Source of the DNA: Udeniomyces pyricola
Taxonomy: Eukaryota > Basidiomycota > Tremellomycetes > Cystofilobasidiales > Mrakiaceae
Assembly: GCA_039545295.1 (NCBI GenBank)
Contig: BCIK01000002.1
Coordinates: forward strand, 1,002,841 to 1,066,840
Reading direction: 5' to 3'
DNA: 64,000 nucleotides
Positions 13,120 to 25,637 of the stretch are shown here, piece after piece. The stretch's first letter is position 1; every line of letters starts with the position of its first letter. The translations under genes and the position numbers were made by a program. The notes beneath the pieces are model-generated. The model had not been told where the DNA came from, did no database searches, and worked only from the letters and a program-made list of their open reading frames with translations.

Positions 13120-13544
13120 ACTTCATCCCAGCTCTGCTACAGACGCATCACGTGCTGGTCACGGCCTTTCCATACTTGACTATTCCAACAATTGAAACTC
13201 AATTTACGATACGCCCATCCATCTTTTTAGCCAGTTCATCGCAGTCGTCCCCTTGAAGGGTCCGCTCATAGCTTGGCATGTATCATATGTCAATCACTTC
13301 CATCATGACGTCATCTAGATCAGACCTCAAGGCGCCTTACCGTACTGGCCCATCGTCGAGCTGGTTGAACTTGAAGAATGTCTCCTATTCGATCGAGCCA
13401 TCTTGGGCCATATTTGCACAAACGCCTCGCATGAAGTTCGAGCTAGATACATTATGATATACATCCATCCACATCATACGAACCCTTTTGGGTCGCACCT
13501 ATGCGATCGTATGAAGCGCACGTCATAGTGACTGTTTCTAAATT
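13120..13544. other. Short convergent intergenic region
   Basis: This separates the 3' ends of the CAP gene and the acetyltransferase gene. No gene or structured element was recognised. Confidence 0.5.
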
Positions 13545-15047
13545 CTAGAGCTCGCCGGCTGGCACGGATTCCGCATCGTAATGGACGTCTTCTTGAGCTG
13601 AGGACTGGGTCGCAGTCTTGGGGTCCCACTCAGAGCCTCGTTCATGTTCGGGAACCACCTAGAGGAGTTCATGGCGATCAGATGAGATTTGAGTATGAGT
13701 CTCCAGAAAAGCAAGGCAGAAAGCAAAACAGGCGAGAGATATTCGGTTAGTCAGTACACACCTTGACAAGCTTCGCAGGTGAGCCGACGACAACGCTCCT
13801 GAGAGCCAAGATCCAAAAGGGTTCCAAAAGGGCAGGACATCGGGTCAGCCACGGTGCGAGGCGAAACACTTCGAAATGATTACAGAAAGAAACAACTCAC
13901 CAATCCGGGAAGCTCTTGGTCACGACGGAACCACCTCCGACGGTGCAGCCTTTGCCCAACGTCACTCCTGCCATGATGATAGCTGAAGAGCAATCCAGGA
14001 TTCGTTAGAGATTTCCTCTTACTTGTTTGTTTTCTATTTTCTTCTTCCTTTTTTTTCGGCCTGCTTTGAAACAGCAAGCATCCCCATTTGAGAAGGACCT
14101 TACCTCCACCCCCGATCCAAGAGTCCGCTCCGATGGAAATCTCCAGAGCACGCTCGATGCCTTCCTGGCGTTCTTTGACGCTGATACCATGGGTAGCGGC
14201 TGAGCGGTCGACAGCAAAGATAGTTCCAAGATGTGTCAAAATCCTACCCCAACGGTGTGTAAGCATGCAAGGGTGTTGGACGCCGTCGTACCGTACAACT
14301 GGACATTCGGTCCAAATAGAACTCGCGGTCCAATCGTGACCTGGGCACAATCGAGGATGACACAGCCATAGTTGGCATAGAAAGCTCCTTCTAGTTTGAT
14401 CTGATGGATTCATGTTCAGTAAATCAGGGGAAATGCAATACAAGGAGAGATTTGGAGTCAGGAAGGTACGGAAGCGATTCGGCATGGCACTATGGACGTG
14501 ATGAGATGATACTCACGTTTGTTCCGTAATCAACGTAGAATCTATCAGAGCCAAATGAAGAGTAGAGTGTTGGTCAACCGAGCGGACTACTGGTGAAGAT
14601 ATTGAATTGTACGATGAGGTGACACTTACGGAGGCTCGATCTCGATCTCCTTGCCTCGATCCCCTGACAGGTCGAGCCCTAACAGGTCACCCAAGTATCC
14701 TCGCCGCTCACCTCCAGTGACCTCTGTCACGGGATCCTATTGATCATTGGAGCCGAGAGTTCGAGGGTTATAAGCTGATACGCAACAGACCGAAATGATG
14801 CAGGCGTGAACCCTCTGTGTTGAGGATGCCGCAGGCGACGTTCTCATCTAGGTGAGTTGATCTTTGTGGGGGTCCAACGTACGATAGGCAAGGAGTGATT
14901 GAACTTGTGCATGAGTACCCGAGCTCGATGGCGAGCCTGGACGAGTTCTGGAGTGTAGGCGTTGTAGAATGGGCTGGCATTTGAGGCAGGAGGCGGAGGG
15001 AAGGTTGTCGGGGGTGTTGGGAGGACGCCGTTGGAAGGGGCGGACAT
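13545..15047 (-). CDS. Maltose/galactoside O-acetyltransferase-like hexapeptide enzyme, 244 aa
   Basis: Eight exons on minus: 15047-14883, 14736-14630, 14541-14517, 14400-14292, 14199-14104, 13982-13901, 13798-13762 and 13658-13545. All phases agree. The N-terminal part carries the maltose-acetyltransferase helical domain (ELVQARHRARVLMHKFNH). It is followed by the left-handed beta-helix built from hexapeptide repeats: IKLEGAFYANYGCVILD, VTIGPRVLFGPNVQLY, SWIGGGAIIMAGVTLG, KGCTVGGGSVVTK, and the terminal VVGSPAKLVKVV. The predicted catalytic His sits in AATHGISVKER. The family transfers an acetyl group from acetyl-CoA to a sugar or related hydroxyl; the fungal substrate is not established. 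Cytosolic, probably a trimer by family. A 40-residue acidic tail follows the fold. The alternative exon ending in the first intron does not match the family. Confidence 0.88.
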
Positions 15048-15899
15048 GACGATGGTGAGATGTGGGTTTACGGGGTGGGAATGAAAGGCTCTATGGAAAG
15101 TTGGTGAAATAAGGAGGTACTAGTGATGGACGAGGACGATAAGCTTGGCGAGATGAGATGGTCGTTCTACACGATCACTATCAGTTGATCATATATATTT
15201 CATGATCCCTGGCTTCTCGGCCCTCGAATCTGTGCCACGTCATCAACCTCTACGTGCATCGCTTAGGCTGCGCTTCCATGTGCTGGCAGCCCTGTTGACA
15301 GAACAAACATCCTGTTGCGCCAAGACACGGCAAGTTGTTTCTTGCAAAATTGAATAGTGATCAGTCTACACGTTATATTATGGCTCGTAGTCATAATATA
15401 AATCAGACCATGAATCACTCAGAATCCCTGCATGTAGCATATGTTGCACGCCAATTAGCCATATCATACTGGATGCTCACATACTGATTAGCAAATAAAT
15501 AGATAAATAAATAAATAGAAATCCATTCCGAGCCGACCGGCCCGCAATGGTCCGTTCGTCGAGACTTGGTAACTCCTGTGGTGCGCGCCGAGTGCCGAGA
15601 CGTCGTGAACAATGCATGATAGTCCTTCATGTCGGAACTTTGTTCGTTCTTTGATTTGCTGGCAAGTGCCATGCGCTGGCAGACTTGCACCAATCATCAC
15701 TAATCATCAGTGACTCAGTACTCAGTGACTCGCCTTCACGTTCGATCTACAGTCGGATTATAAAGAAGGCCGTCAACCAACGTCAACTACCGATTTGTAT
15801 CAACGACCTGAACTCCCACGTTCGCTTCAACATCCACCCAGCTACATCTCTTCTCACATCAGCTTTACATTCTTTCCCTATCGACCGTATATCCGATTC
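15048..15899. other. Divergent intergenic region
   Basis: This holds the promoters of the acetyltransferase (-) and DUF1349 (+) genes. AT-rich ATAA repeats lie near 15490-15515. Overlapping TGACTCAGT-like words near 15710-15730 resemble bZIP (GCN4/AP-1) sites. No gene was recognised. Confidence 0.4.
15709..15731. promoter_or_regulatory. Possible bZIP (GCN4/AP-1-like) sites
   Basis: The words GTGACTCAGT and CAGTGACTCG overlap in a short stretch about 170-190 bases before the DUF1349 start. TGACTCA is the classic GCN4/AP-1 site. This is sequence resemblance only. Confidence 0.3.
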
Positions 15900-16989
15900 A
15901 TGTCGCCTATCAACTTCGCTTCTCTCGTGTATCATCCAGACTTCTCCACCTGCTCTCAGAAGCTCTCGGAAGACGGTCAAGTCATCACTATTCGCACCAA
16001 TGCCCAAACCGATTGGTGGAGAACTCCTACCGAATGGCGATCAACAGGCCCTCTCTTGGGGTTTGCCATACAACAAGACAAACCCACCTGGACTGTGCAG
16101 GTCGACATAGCTGGAGATTGGAAAGATCAGGTCAGAATGTCATTCACCTAAGTCATGTCATAGCTCATTGTAGTACAGGTCATGATTCGTTGCTTGGCCG
16201 CTTGGATATGTCGTCGAGCTTCTTTTGCTCACCTACTTTGAGATGGGCATGTAGGCGACCAGTCTAGAGTGATATCATGCTGATGTCCCTCCCACGTATG
16301 ATCTCGGTTGATACCTGTGTCATCACGGAAGAACATATAGTAGTGAGTGTCAGAGTCTCGAGACTTTGATCGCACTCGTCTGTGAGCCATCATCTAATAA
16401 CTATTTATCTCCATCGCTGATCATTGATCCGTCTCGTCCGTACGCTTCTTACCAGTGATCAAGCAACTCTGATGGTTTATCAGAGCAAAGACACGTGGAT
16501 CAAGGCAGGCATCGAAGTAAGAATATAGCGGCTTGTGCATGCGCCCATTCCATCTTTCATTTGCGTCTATGCGTCCTCCTTTCTTTTTCCGTTCATCCAG
16601 GCACCTGAGGCTTCTGTGTCTCATACCTTCTGACACCTTCATCATCGATTGGTGGATACCTCACGTTTCATTATTGTTATTATCAGTATACTCAAGGAAA
16701 ACCCTGGTTCTCGGCCGTAGTTACCAATCACTTCTCAGACTGGTCACTCCTTCCCACCCATCCCTCTCCCTTGCCATCGACCACCTTTTCGACGTTCAAG
16801 ATGCAGCGGATCGGCGCCAGAATCGAGATCTCGGCCCGACTCGGCGATGAAGATGGTTGGGTCGTCATCCGAGATGTCCAAAACTTTGAACTCAAGGAAG
16901 AAGGAGGTCCGGTCTGGGTGGGAGTCATGGGCTGCTCGCCGAAAGGGCAAGGTACCGACGTGAGATTCCAAGGGCTCACGTTTGAGTAA
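15900..16989 (+). CDS. DUF1349 (YesU-like beta-jelly-roll) protein, 198 aa, with a candidate 2-nt exon
   Basis: Best model: exons 15900-16130, 16341-16342 (2 nt, TA), 16456-16516 and 16687-16989, giving 198 residues. The family is a small jelly-roll protein related to bacterial YesU and fungal DUF1349 proteins, of unknown biochemical role, probably carbohydrate-related. Seen motifs: TDWWRTPTEW, VDIAGDWKDQ, DQATLMVYQSKDTWIKAGIE, FSAVVTNHFSDWS and VGVMGCSPKG. Splicing exon 1 straight to 16456 puts TGA in frame at once. The 2-nt exon, flanked by catatag and GTGAGT, restores frame and supplies the Tyr of the family pattern KDQYDQA. An alternative uses a poor donor GTCATT at 16139 and inserts Val-Arg-Ile instead. 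No signal peptide is seen. The start at 15900 fits the family N-terminus. Confidence 0.82.
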
Positions 16990-17744
16990 GGCGAGTTCAT
17001 GCATATCATGCGTGAGCGGTTTCGTATCATATATATAGCTCTAGGTTGATACGTTGTTGTATAACTTCTGTGATCCCATGTGGATTGGATTCTATTCTGA
17101 AGTAGCTCCAGCTGGCTCGGATTGAAGGACCGGCCTGAGGTCATCCCAACCTGCAGATGACAGAGCGTGAATGAATACATATATATCTTTGCGCACAGGC
17201 ATGATTATATCAATACGTCAGGTCGCATAGAGGGAGTATTATAGTTGGACGGATAGTATATACACAGGGAGTTGAGATAGCGTGTACGTAATTTGACGAA
17301 TCGGTGAACCTGCGCGAATAACCTCAAAGATCGATGGGAACAGAGGGAGTTAACCGCGTTAACTGCTCACATTGAATGAAGACTCCGATCAATATTGGAT
17401 ATCGGATAACAGATTTGGAATCAAAATGCCTAGGCATAAGCGATAGAGCCGTAACCGTAAAAGACGCGGCGGCGATGTAGCTTGACGCTTAAAGCGCACT
17501 GGGTAACTGCTCTGCGCTCTGCCCCAATGGTTTTGAATGACTTGGCCAGTGCTTTTTGTTCCGACCACCATCGATCCATCGCCGAGAAGCCCTTCCTCGC
17601 CCGCTTAGACCGAACAACGTGAGTTCCGCCCTGGCGTCCCTTCCTTCGATTCTCCATTAATCATATGTCCTCCCTAGTATATTACCAGCTAGTACCCACT
17701 ATTCCATTCTTTCTTTGCCTCTTCCACGCCGACCAGCGCCTACA
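16990..17744. other. Intergenic region upstream of the NCS1 permease
   Basis: No gene was recognised. It contains a GTTAAC palindrome flanked by CG near 17350 and a C/T-rich leader before 17745. Confidence 0.4.
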
Positions 17745-20734
17745 ATGCTTCATGCCCTGCTGAAGAGACTCGAAGTTCCTGGCAAGTCTGACCCCTATGT
17801 GAGTCTCCTACCAAGCCTTCTTTCCCCCAACCCGAAAGTTCCATCCTAGTCTGGAGCTTTCCTGTTCGCCTTCCCTTTCCTCAATCCAGCGTTTTTGTGA
17901 TGTTCTCTTCTTTTAGTACAACGATGATATCCTTCCTCTCCCACCATCACGTCGTAAATGGAACAAATCCACGTTCATCTTCTTTTGGCTGAGCACCACC
18001 ATCAACATCGGGGGCTTGGCGTCTTCATCGTCCATCCTCTCGTTGGGATTGACCGTGTATCAAACGATTCTCGTCAAAATCATCGGCGCCATCATCATTG
18101 CTGTGGCTTTAGTCGCAAACGGTCAGCAAGGTACGTACGAGTCAGCGTCGTCCTCACTGGTCACTGAGGTCGTTGACGATGGGAAAGAAAATTGATCCAT
18201 GTTTTTTTTTTTTGTCTATTCGATCATCTCATCGGTACAACTTGCTATTTGACCTCATTACTTTGGTCTGTCTCCTATTATAGGTGGAAAGTGGCACATC
18301 ACATTCGCTGTCGGCAACCGAGCGGGCTGGGGCATGAGAGGAGCCTGGTTCGTTGTTGCCAATCGATTAATCCTCTCATTCTGCTGGTGAGTTATCACAC
18401 TCATGCTTCCTTACCATGGCTTCATCGAGACCAAATCTTGGCATCTATCTGCTCTCATACTTACATGCACGCTGATGTATATCGTAGGTACGGTGTCCAG
18501 AGCTGGTGGGGAGGCCAGGTCGTCAAAAACATGATTGGAGCTATCTGGCCATCGTTCTACAAGATGAGGAATGTTTTCCCCGGTACGTCTAGCACACTCT
18601 GACATCTTTTTGACTTAGCTGTTTAACTCAGACTTTCATCTCATACCTCGCTTACTGATTTTTTTTTTTTACTCGGTGGTAGAGGGGGCAAACATGGAGA
18701 CCAACGACTTCATCGCGTTCATTGTTTTCTTCGTCATTTGTCTTCCCCTCCTCGCAGTAAAGCCTGAACGATACCGCGTCCCTGCCCTCATCTTTTCCAC
18801 GTGTGTCATTGTTGCAACAATCTCCCTCTTGATCTGGTGCCTTGTCAAGCAAGGTGGTGGCGGTCCTCTCATCCATGACACTCAAAGGACGCTCGGCATC
18901 AAGAAGCTTGAAGGTGCAGCCCTGGGTTGGGCGTTCGTGAAGGGTGTCACTGCCACGGTATGTCGACTTCGACGTTATGTATGTTTGCAGCCGTCCAAAC
19001 ACCCACTCATGTAGCTTATTCTGGACTCGTAGGTGGGCGCATGGGCTGGAGCGATCATGTATCAATCGGACTTTTCGCGATACGCGGTCAGGCCAGGCGA
19101 TCAAGGTAAGCCCATCTCCCCTTTTCACGCATACGTAGTGGACTCTATATTGACTCAGCACCTTCGAACTTGATTCGGCTCAATTCAGTCATCGGCCAAA
19201 TCTTTGTCATTCCGCTGACGCTTATCCTTGGGTCGGTTGTGGGTTTGGTGATTACTTCAACGGCTGGTGAGTCGTACTTTCGGTCCAAAGTCGCCGAGTG
19301 CTCATCTTCGAACTCCGAGGTATTATACGACTGAAGCATCATCTCTTGAACAGCCGGCTTCTATCCTACTGAGCCTCTGTTGTGGCGTCCTTACAAGCTT
19401 CTTGAGGCCATCCAACGGCACGAAGATTCGCCCGGCGCCCGTGCGGCGGTCTTCTTCCTTGCAACGGCTTTCTTTCTCTCTCAATTTGGCGTGAACATCG
19501 GTGAGTCATGCGCTCGTCCCTTTTGACATTCTGGAAGTCTGGTTGTCCGAGTTTGCTTCTAAGCCGAGCATGATATTGAGTGATAGATGCTGACATCACC
19601 GATGTGTATCGTCTGTATCATCACCCTCTTCCGACTTCTCCATATCAGCCGGATGTGCTGTGACAGGCAGCATCGACCTTGCTTCAATGGTTCCAAGATA
19701 CGTCGATATGAAGAGGGTGAGTACTTATGCTTTCGCGAATCTTCGCTTCTTGGATGTCCTGTCACTGATTCTCCTACGTCGTCTGAGAATCACAGGGACC
19801 CTTCATCGTCGCTGCCATCGGACTGGCCATCAACCCTTGGCAACTTGTCAACGTAAGGCTTCTTCGAGCTGAGTCAACCGTGAACTGGACTAATTTGTGC
19901 CTGACGAAAACTTTCGAACATAACACTCTGTATAGACGGCAAACACATTTATCTCAGTCTTGTCCGGATACTCCATCTTCCTTGGGTATGCATATTCACA
20001 AATACCGAACGCACTCCTCTCGACTCCTGCAAGAACCTTGCTTGACGACTGACTCTCCTCCAACCATCAGTCCCCTGGCTGGTCTGATGGTCGCCGATTA
20101 CTTTGTCATCCGCAAGGGCAAACTTCGTCTTTCGCACCTCTACATGGCGAACGAATCTTCCATCTACTGGTTCTCGCATGGTTAGCTTAGCAGCTCTACT
20201 ACTACTCGACGCTCTATCAATTTTCTCAATATGCTAACCTTAATACTATGGGCTGCCTCAGGTGTCAACTGGAAGGCGCCTGTTGTCTGGGCACTCGCTG
20301 TTTTCCCCTCCCTACCAGGATTCGCCTATACGCTCTCGTTGGGCAAGCTCAAGGGCGTCTCCAAGGGATGGATTCATGCCAGCTATCTTGCTTGGCCGCT
20401 CGGTATGTTTTAATAAGCGTGGTTGTAGTTCTGGTATTACCCTATATATCCGCTTCGACTGAAACCGTCACTCATTGAACCGGTCTATCCATCTCTAACT
20501 CGTGCAGGCTTCGCCATTGCTTTCACTCTGTGGATTGTCATCAACACCATCTCGCCTCCACCGGGTCTAGACGAGGTCGATGAGTACGACATCTTTGGAA
20601 CGTTTGGTCCAGCTGAATTGCAGGCCGAAAGCGAAAACCGACTGTCCGATGAAGGCGAGGAAGGGGCCGAAGGAAAGAAGAGCCCCCTGCCCGTCGCCAA
20701 CTTGCCTCAAACCGAACACGTGTTGAACAGATGA
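17745..20734 (+). CDS. NCS1-family nucleobase/allantoin/uridine permease, 563 aa
   Basis: Fourteen exons: 17745-17798, 17917-18130, 18284-18386, 18488-18582, 18683-18957, 19033-19105, 19189-19266, 19354-19500, 19649-19716, 19796-19852, 19936-19985, 20071-20180, 20262-20402 and 20508-20734. All phases are consistent. The product is a 12-helix plasma-membrane proton symporter of the Fur4/Dal4/Fui1 type, importing uracil, allantoin, uridine or a related compound. Visible family segments are SRRKWNKSTFIFFWLSTTIN at the start of helix 1, VGNRAGWGMRGAWF, YGVQSWWGGQ, AIMYQSDFSRYA, MVPRYVDMKRG, NPWQLVNTANTF and GPLAGLMVADYFVIRKGKL. The C-terminal tail is acidic. Which substrate it carries cannot be told by eye. 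It lies upstream of another transporter on the same strand. Confidence 0.93.
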
Positions 20735-21916
20735 CCCGGACAATGACCAATGAAATTGTACCGTTTGTATATATCCTCCCATGTCAGTTCATTCTAGATC
20801 GTGACTTTGCTCCCCTCGTTTCGGACCTGTATATGGTTTTCTTTCTTGCATGTTGGTATCCCTTCAATGTTGATCGTCCTCGTCCAATAGTACCTTGGGT
20901 TGTCAGATCAAGGGTTGACTGGTCTTGACTCGTCCGTCTAAACCCAACAAATCTTCCACCTTGCACCAACCTCCAACCTCCAACCCATCATGTTACGTAC
21001 CTGTTCTTTAATTTAATTTACTACACGGCTGTACACTGCGCGCGTCTTGCAATCGACGGTCGGTTCAATGTAATTCCATCTTCAATTCTCTTTGGATGAT
21101 CGAGTTGTTCTTTAGTTCTTTAGTACTACATAGTTCGTGTCAAGTTGAGTTTCGGTCATGATTCGTTATATATGCGCCATCAGAATTGTTTGGCCAGCTG
21201 TACGCGCGTCGTGGGGCGCTTGGCAATATCTTTGTTGGTGACATCGATTGACTTCATGAGAGTCTGCTTGGGTTATTGCATCATATACTGTACGTGTACA
21301 CCTTCGAAATTTGAACGGCGGTACGCTATCGTCATATTTATAATCCAACAGGCCCGAGGCCCCAGGTGTGAGCTTACAAATTAGTACAGCTGTCGGAGAA
21401 TTGTTGGAGATTGAGGCGATGGCCGAAGCTCCGAAGCTTAGACGAGCGAAGCTATAGCGAAATCGAGTTAAGCGAGTAGGTTTGTGTAAGATGGCCGGTG
21501 AAATTGACATGAAGCAGAGGGATGACATGATGATCACAAGGAAGCACGCGCAGCAATTAAGCATATGAGGCAGTCGATGAGGCCAGTTTGAGGACGGATG
21601 AGGTGATTTGCCCGGCGCGATCTTGCTTTGCCTTGGACTTCCGCTCGCTCTCATCCGCCATGGCGAGCTTGCCAGCCGCAAGGCGTTATCCTTCCTCATC
21701 TAACGATTAGCTTATGCCCGCACCCGTTTGCATGCGGGGCAGTCAGATTACTCATAATATGTAGAACCGCCGACGGAAGACTTTTTCTACTATCGACCAC
21801 GTCCTGCATTGATCATCATCTAGCTCCATCATCCTCAAGCCATACCCTTGACTCCGCCATCGTCCCCTTTCGACCAGACATCCCGGCTCCAAGTGCTCGC
21901 CCTCAACAACGTTATC
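20735..21916. other. Intergenic region between two transporter genes
   Basis: Probably the 3' UTR of the permease and promoter of the next transporter. No gene was recognised. Confidence 0.45.
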
Positions 21917-24900
21917 ATGTCGTTACCCCATTATCCATCTCCACCTATAACTCACTCCGGTCCTCCTTCATCTACCCCTTCGTTCGACGACGACGACAAG
22001 AAAGAGTCTCACGATGCTGTCGAGATCACTTCCGTCGACAACCTCGCCACTGACCAGACCAAGGAGCAGAGCTGGATCGGACGTTACATTTGGGATACTG
22101 CGGATCTGAGCCCGCGAGAGAGGAAACTTTTGTTCAAGCTTGATGCGTCGTGAGTATCGCACACAGTTATCAGGTCTTACGCGAGCAACCCAGAGACTAA
22201 ACGTTGGTCAAATGACCGTACTGACCCGTTCTCGTCCTTGTTGTGTCTTGATAATAACCCAGGTTGTTGATCTTCAGCTCTCTAGGCTGTTCGTAGATTT
22301 TCGTGGTCAAGAGAACCTACAAGCCAGGCGAGGCAAACTGACTTGTTACATTCTTCCCTTTTTCCGCACCTTGGCTCCGACCTACACTTCTGGCGTCAGA
22401 CTTCCTAAAGAACCTCGATCAACAAAACGCTCAATCAGCGTTCCTGTCGGGCATGAAGGAAGACCTCAACATGTATGGCAACGAGTTGGTCACGGCCACA
22501 TCGATATGGACTGCCGGTACGTGACATGGGACAATCATGTTGACGCATGCAGGTACTCCGGATCGGTGACTCACTTGCATGTCGCGTTCTTTCTCAGGTT
22601 ACTGCTGCTTTCAGTTGCCTTTTACCTTGCTCGTGACCCGAATCTCGCCTCGTTGGGTCATCCCTTCGGTGAGACCGATCTGTCTGAACGCGTTGGCTTG
22701 TTCGTTGTTTTGCTTGTTAAGATCTAACATGTGTTTCTCCTTACAGCTCATCCTTGCTTGGGGTATCGCAACTCTGGGTACTTTTGCTATCCAAAATGTC
22801 ACGCAACTCTATGCGATTCGCTTTCTCGTAAGTTTTTTCTCTTCTTTCTTTCTTCTTATGTGTAGCTCTCGCACCTTTCAGGTTGAAACTCTGACCATCT
22901 CCCTTACCTGTCCCCCTGTTATCATCAGGTCGGTGCCGCAGAGGCAGCTTTCTGTTCGTCTCATCGTTTGCTAACCTAGCCTTTAGCATCCCCGCTGCAC
23001 TCCGCTGATCTCATCACTCGCATTCTCTCCTCAGACCCTTCCATTCATGTGATCCTTGCCTCGTTTTACACTCCACGTGAACTGGCTAAGCGTTCAAGTC
23101 TGTTTTGGTGCTCCGGTCATGTCGGTGAGTCTCAATCCAGCCCGTCGTACCTTGCTGCTTGGAACTGTCTCTTTCTAACCATGTCATCCTATTTATCGTA
23201 CTCTCAGGTAACATGGTTTCTGGCTTCCTCCAGACCGCAGCTCACGAAAATCTGAACGGCGTTCACGGACTTGCAGGATGGTACGTGTCATGTGATCTGA
23301 ACCGTTTTCTACTCATGGATTCAACTGACGAGTGAATTCTTTTCGGCACAGGCGATGGCTTTTCATGTGAGCTTTGTTTCACTTCGATCCTCAGGAGGGA
23401 CATGGGGGATATGTGATGTACATTGCCAGGCTCACGCCGTTTCGGCGTCAACCCGCTCAATCCGCTGACATCTTTTTTCGACGTTCCCCTTCCTACTCCA
23501 CATCTCAGTGTCGACGCGATGTTCACCATTCCTGTCGCTCTTCTCGGATTCTTCTTCCTACCGGACCTGCCGTGGCAGGCAAAACCTACATGGCTGTTTT
23601 CTGCCGAGGTGCGTTCGTCAGATGTCCCGCCCATCCGATGCCTCATTGAGCCCTGCTAATCAATCCAACGCTTTTCTTTTTCCCTTTCATTCTTTGACTT
23701 ACAGGATTTCAAGCTTATCCAAGATCGAATGTCTCGTCTTGGACGACGGGGTGCCCGGCCGTGGACTAAGCCTCGAATGAAGGCACTGCTCAAGGACTGG
23801 AAGTTATACCTACTTCCCTTGGTCTATGTCGTCTGGAACAACTCCCGTTAGTCACCTTTTTATCGACCCACGAGACAAAAAGAAGCAAAGCATCTCGACT
23901 GACATTACGTGTGTGTATGCCTTTGTCTCGTAGTTATCCAGCAGCCCATGGGATACTGGCTCAAGAGTGAGTAAAAGTATTTCTTCGCGATCTTAAAACT
24001 CGACCATGCTGACGAATTCTTTTCGTGCTTTGTCTCTATAGGCTTCAATGCTGTACCCTCAAAAAACTATGCCGCCCCCGTTCCTGGTACCTCTTACTCC
24101 GTGTCTCAAATCAATCTCCTGCCTCTTCCCGCTCAAGCTCTCTACATCGTCACTGCTCTTACTTGGGCCTGGCTCTCGGACGGACTCTGCCGCGGACGGC
24201 GGTGGCCCTTCATCTACCTTGGTGCCTTCATCGTTTTCACGATTGCTCTCGCTCTTCGTCTATTACCGGCATACACGAGCATCAAGGGACACTTTGTTCT
24301 GTACTACCTCGTGAACGTCGGGTCTTCGGCTGGACCGTTAATCTTCAATTGGATTTCTGAGATCATGGGACCTGACGTGGAAACTCGCGCGGTACTCGTT
24401 TCCCTTGGAAACAATTTGGCCTATGTGGTACGTGTCTTGTAATACAATATCAGGACAACTATATTGTGACTTCCTACTGACTCTTACCCGCTTGCTTTCA
24501 ACTCGTTCCTCCCGTTCCTGTTTTTTTTTTTCGGTCGACTTTTTCAGGTTCAAGCTGGTGAGTTGATCCTCAAGTCCATAAGGTTTCGTTCTCTGTTATA
24601 GTTCCATCAGCAATTTCTAAGAGTCTCTTGATATCATTCTTTCATCCCCCTTTCCCCCTCAAACCACGTTGGACTTATCCTTCATCAGTCGCGCCACCAT
24701 TCATTTGGCCAACGGCAAAGTTCCCCAAAGCCAACCGAGGCATGGAGTGGTCCATGGGGATGTCCGTCCTGCTCGCCACATTGGTTGGTCTGACTCAAAT
24801 TCTCCTCAAGCGTGATGCCAGACTGGGCAGGTTGCCGTCGGACCTCGCGGTTGAAGACGCAGATGAGGTGCCATATGGTGAGGATGTAAAGGAAGGCACA

Positions 24901-24939
24901 TCGGAGGATCAATCTCCCCGTCGCGTCCCTGTGGTCTGA
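21917..24939 (+). CDS. MFS transporter, anion:cation symporter family (Fen2/Liz1/Seo1-like), 550 aa
   Basis: Fifteen exons: 21917-22149, 22263-22288, 22400-22516, 22598-22668, 22747-22827, 22929-22953, 23035-23124, 23208-23280, 23352-23366, 23509-23608, 23705-23846, 23934-23966, 24042-24427, 24548-24557 and 24689-24939. The product is a 12-helix major-facilitator protein. The segment LKNLDQQNAQSAFLSGMKED followed by MYGNEL is typical of the vitamin/pantothenate/nicotinate branch of the ACS family. Other marks are RISPRWVIPS, RFLVGAAEAAFYPSIH, LAKRSSLFWCSGHVGN and WLSDGLCRGRRWP. Likely a plasma-membrane proton symporter for a small organic anion such as pantothenate, biotin or allantoate. Donors GTTCGT after exons 2 and 6 are unusual but needed for frame. 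N-terminal and C-terminal tails are acidic and cytosolic. Confidence 0.9.
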
Positions 24940-25637
24940 GGGTCTACATGTTGTGGCTTTGGTGGGCGACAGAGAGGATGTCGTTTGAGAGGGGTTGGCG
25001 ATCGCCGATTCATATTTTTCACGAGTGTACGATATGATTTTGGGTTTCCTTCTAGCTTGTGCACCTTTTTTTGTGAGAGTCCAACACATGATCTGCCAAT
25101 GACGTTCTGATGATATAGAGGGAACATGAGACGTTCACCTCACGAACCGAGATCAAACGCTTCGAACTGAAACCCCTGATAATCACTCTCACAAGTCTGT
25201 CATGCAGTAGAGGCTTCTGCGCCAGAACATCGTGGAATTCCGAGGTTTGGTGCTAGCTTGCTGCGGTTCCTGCCCGACAAGGACGGAAGTTGGACGTTCC
25301 CCTAGCCCCTCGGACTCCTAGCTCTTCCCCGCATCGTCACTATCTTATGCGTCAACCACCCCCTTTCTATCCATCTTCATGCACCTCACGGCCTCAATTT
25401 CAGACCCACGCGGCTCTGACCGGCCCACGTTCTCAAGCCGGCGAAGAACATGCTGACACATTCGGCCATGCCACTCTCTCTTCACCCATACCTGCCCTTT
25501 GAGCAGGGCCGCCTTGATCATCGCCTTGAGCCCATACTTCATCCTATAGCCTCGCCATCTTCTCTTTCTCTGCTCTTTCCTATCCTGTTCTTGCCATCAT
25601 CCCATCAGGCAGTGAGCTGGAACTCACCTCTAACCCC
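24940..25637. other. Intergenic region upstream of the PRM10-like gene
   Basis: An open Pro/Ser-rich stretch starting at ATG 25347 could be an N-terminal exon of the downstream gene, but I found no good donor. Otherwise only a C/T-rich leader is seen. Confidence 0.35.

Noticed and set aside
14737..14882. Possible extra exon (frame reading ENVACGILNTEG) in the acetyltransferase gene
   Set aside because: Joining 14883 directly to 14736 keeps phase 0 and gives the expected family sequence; the extra segment has no family match.
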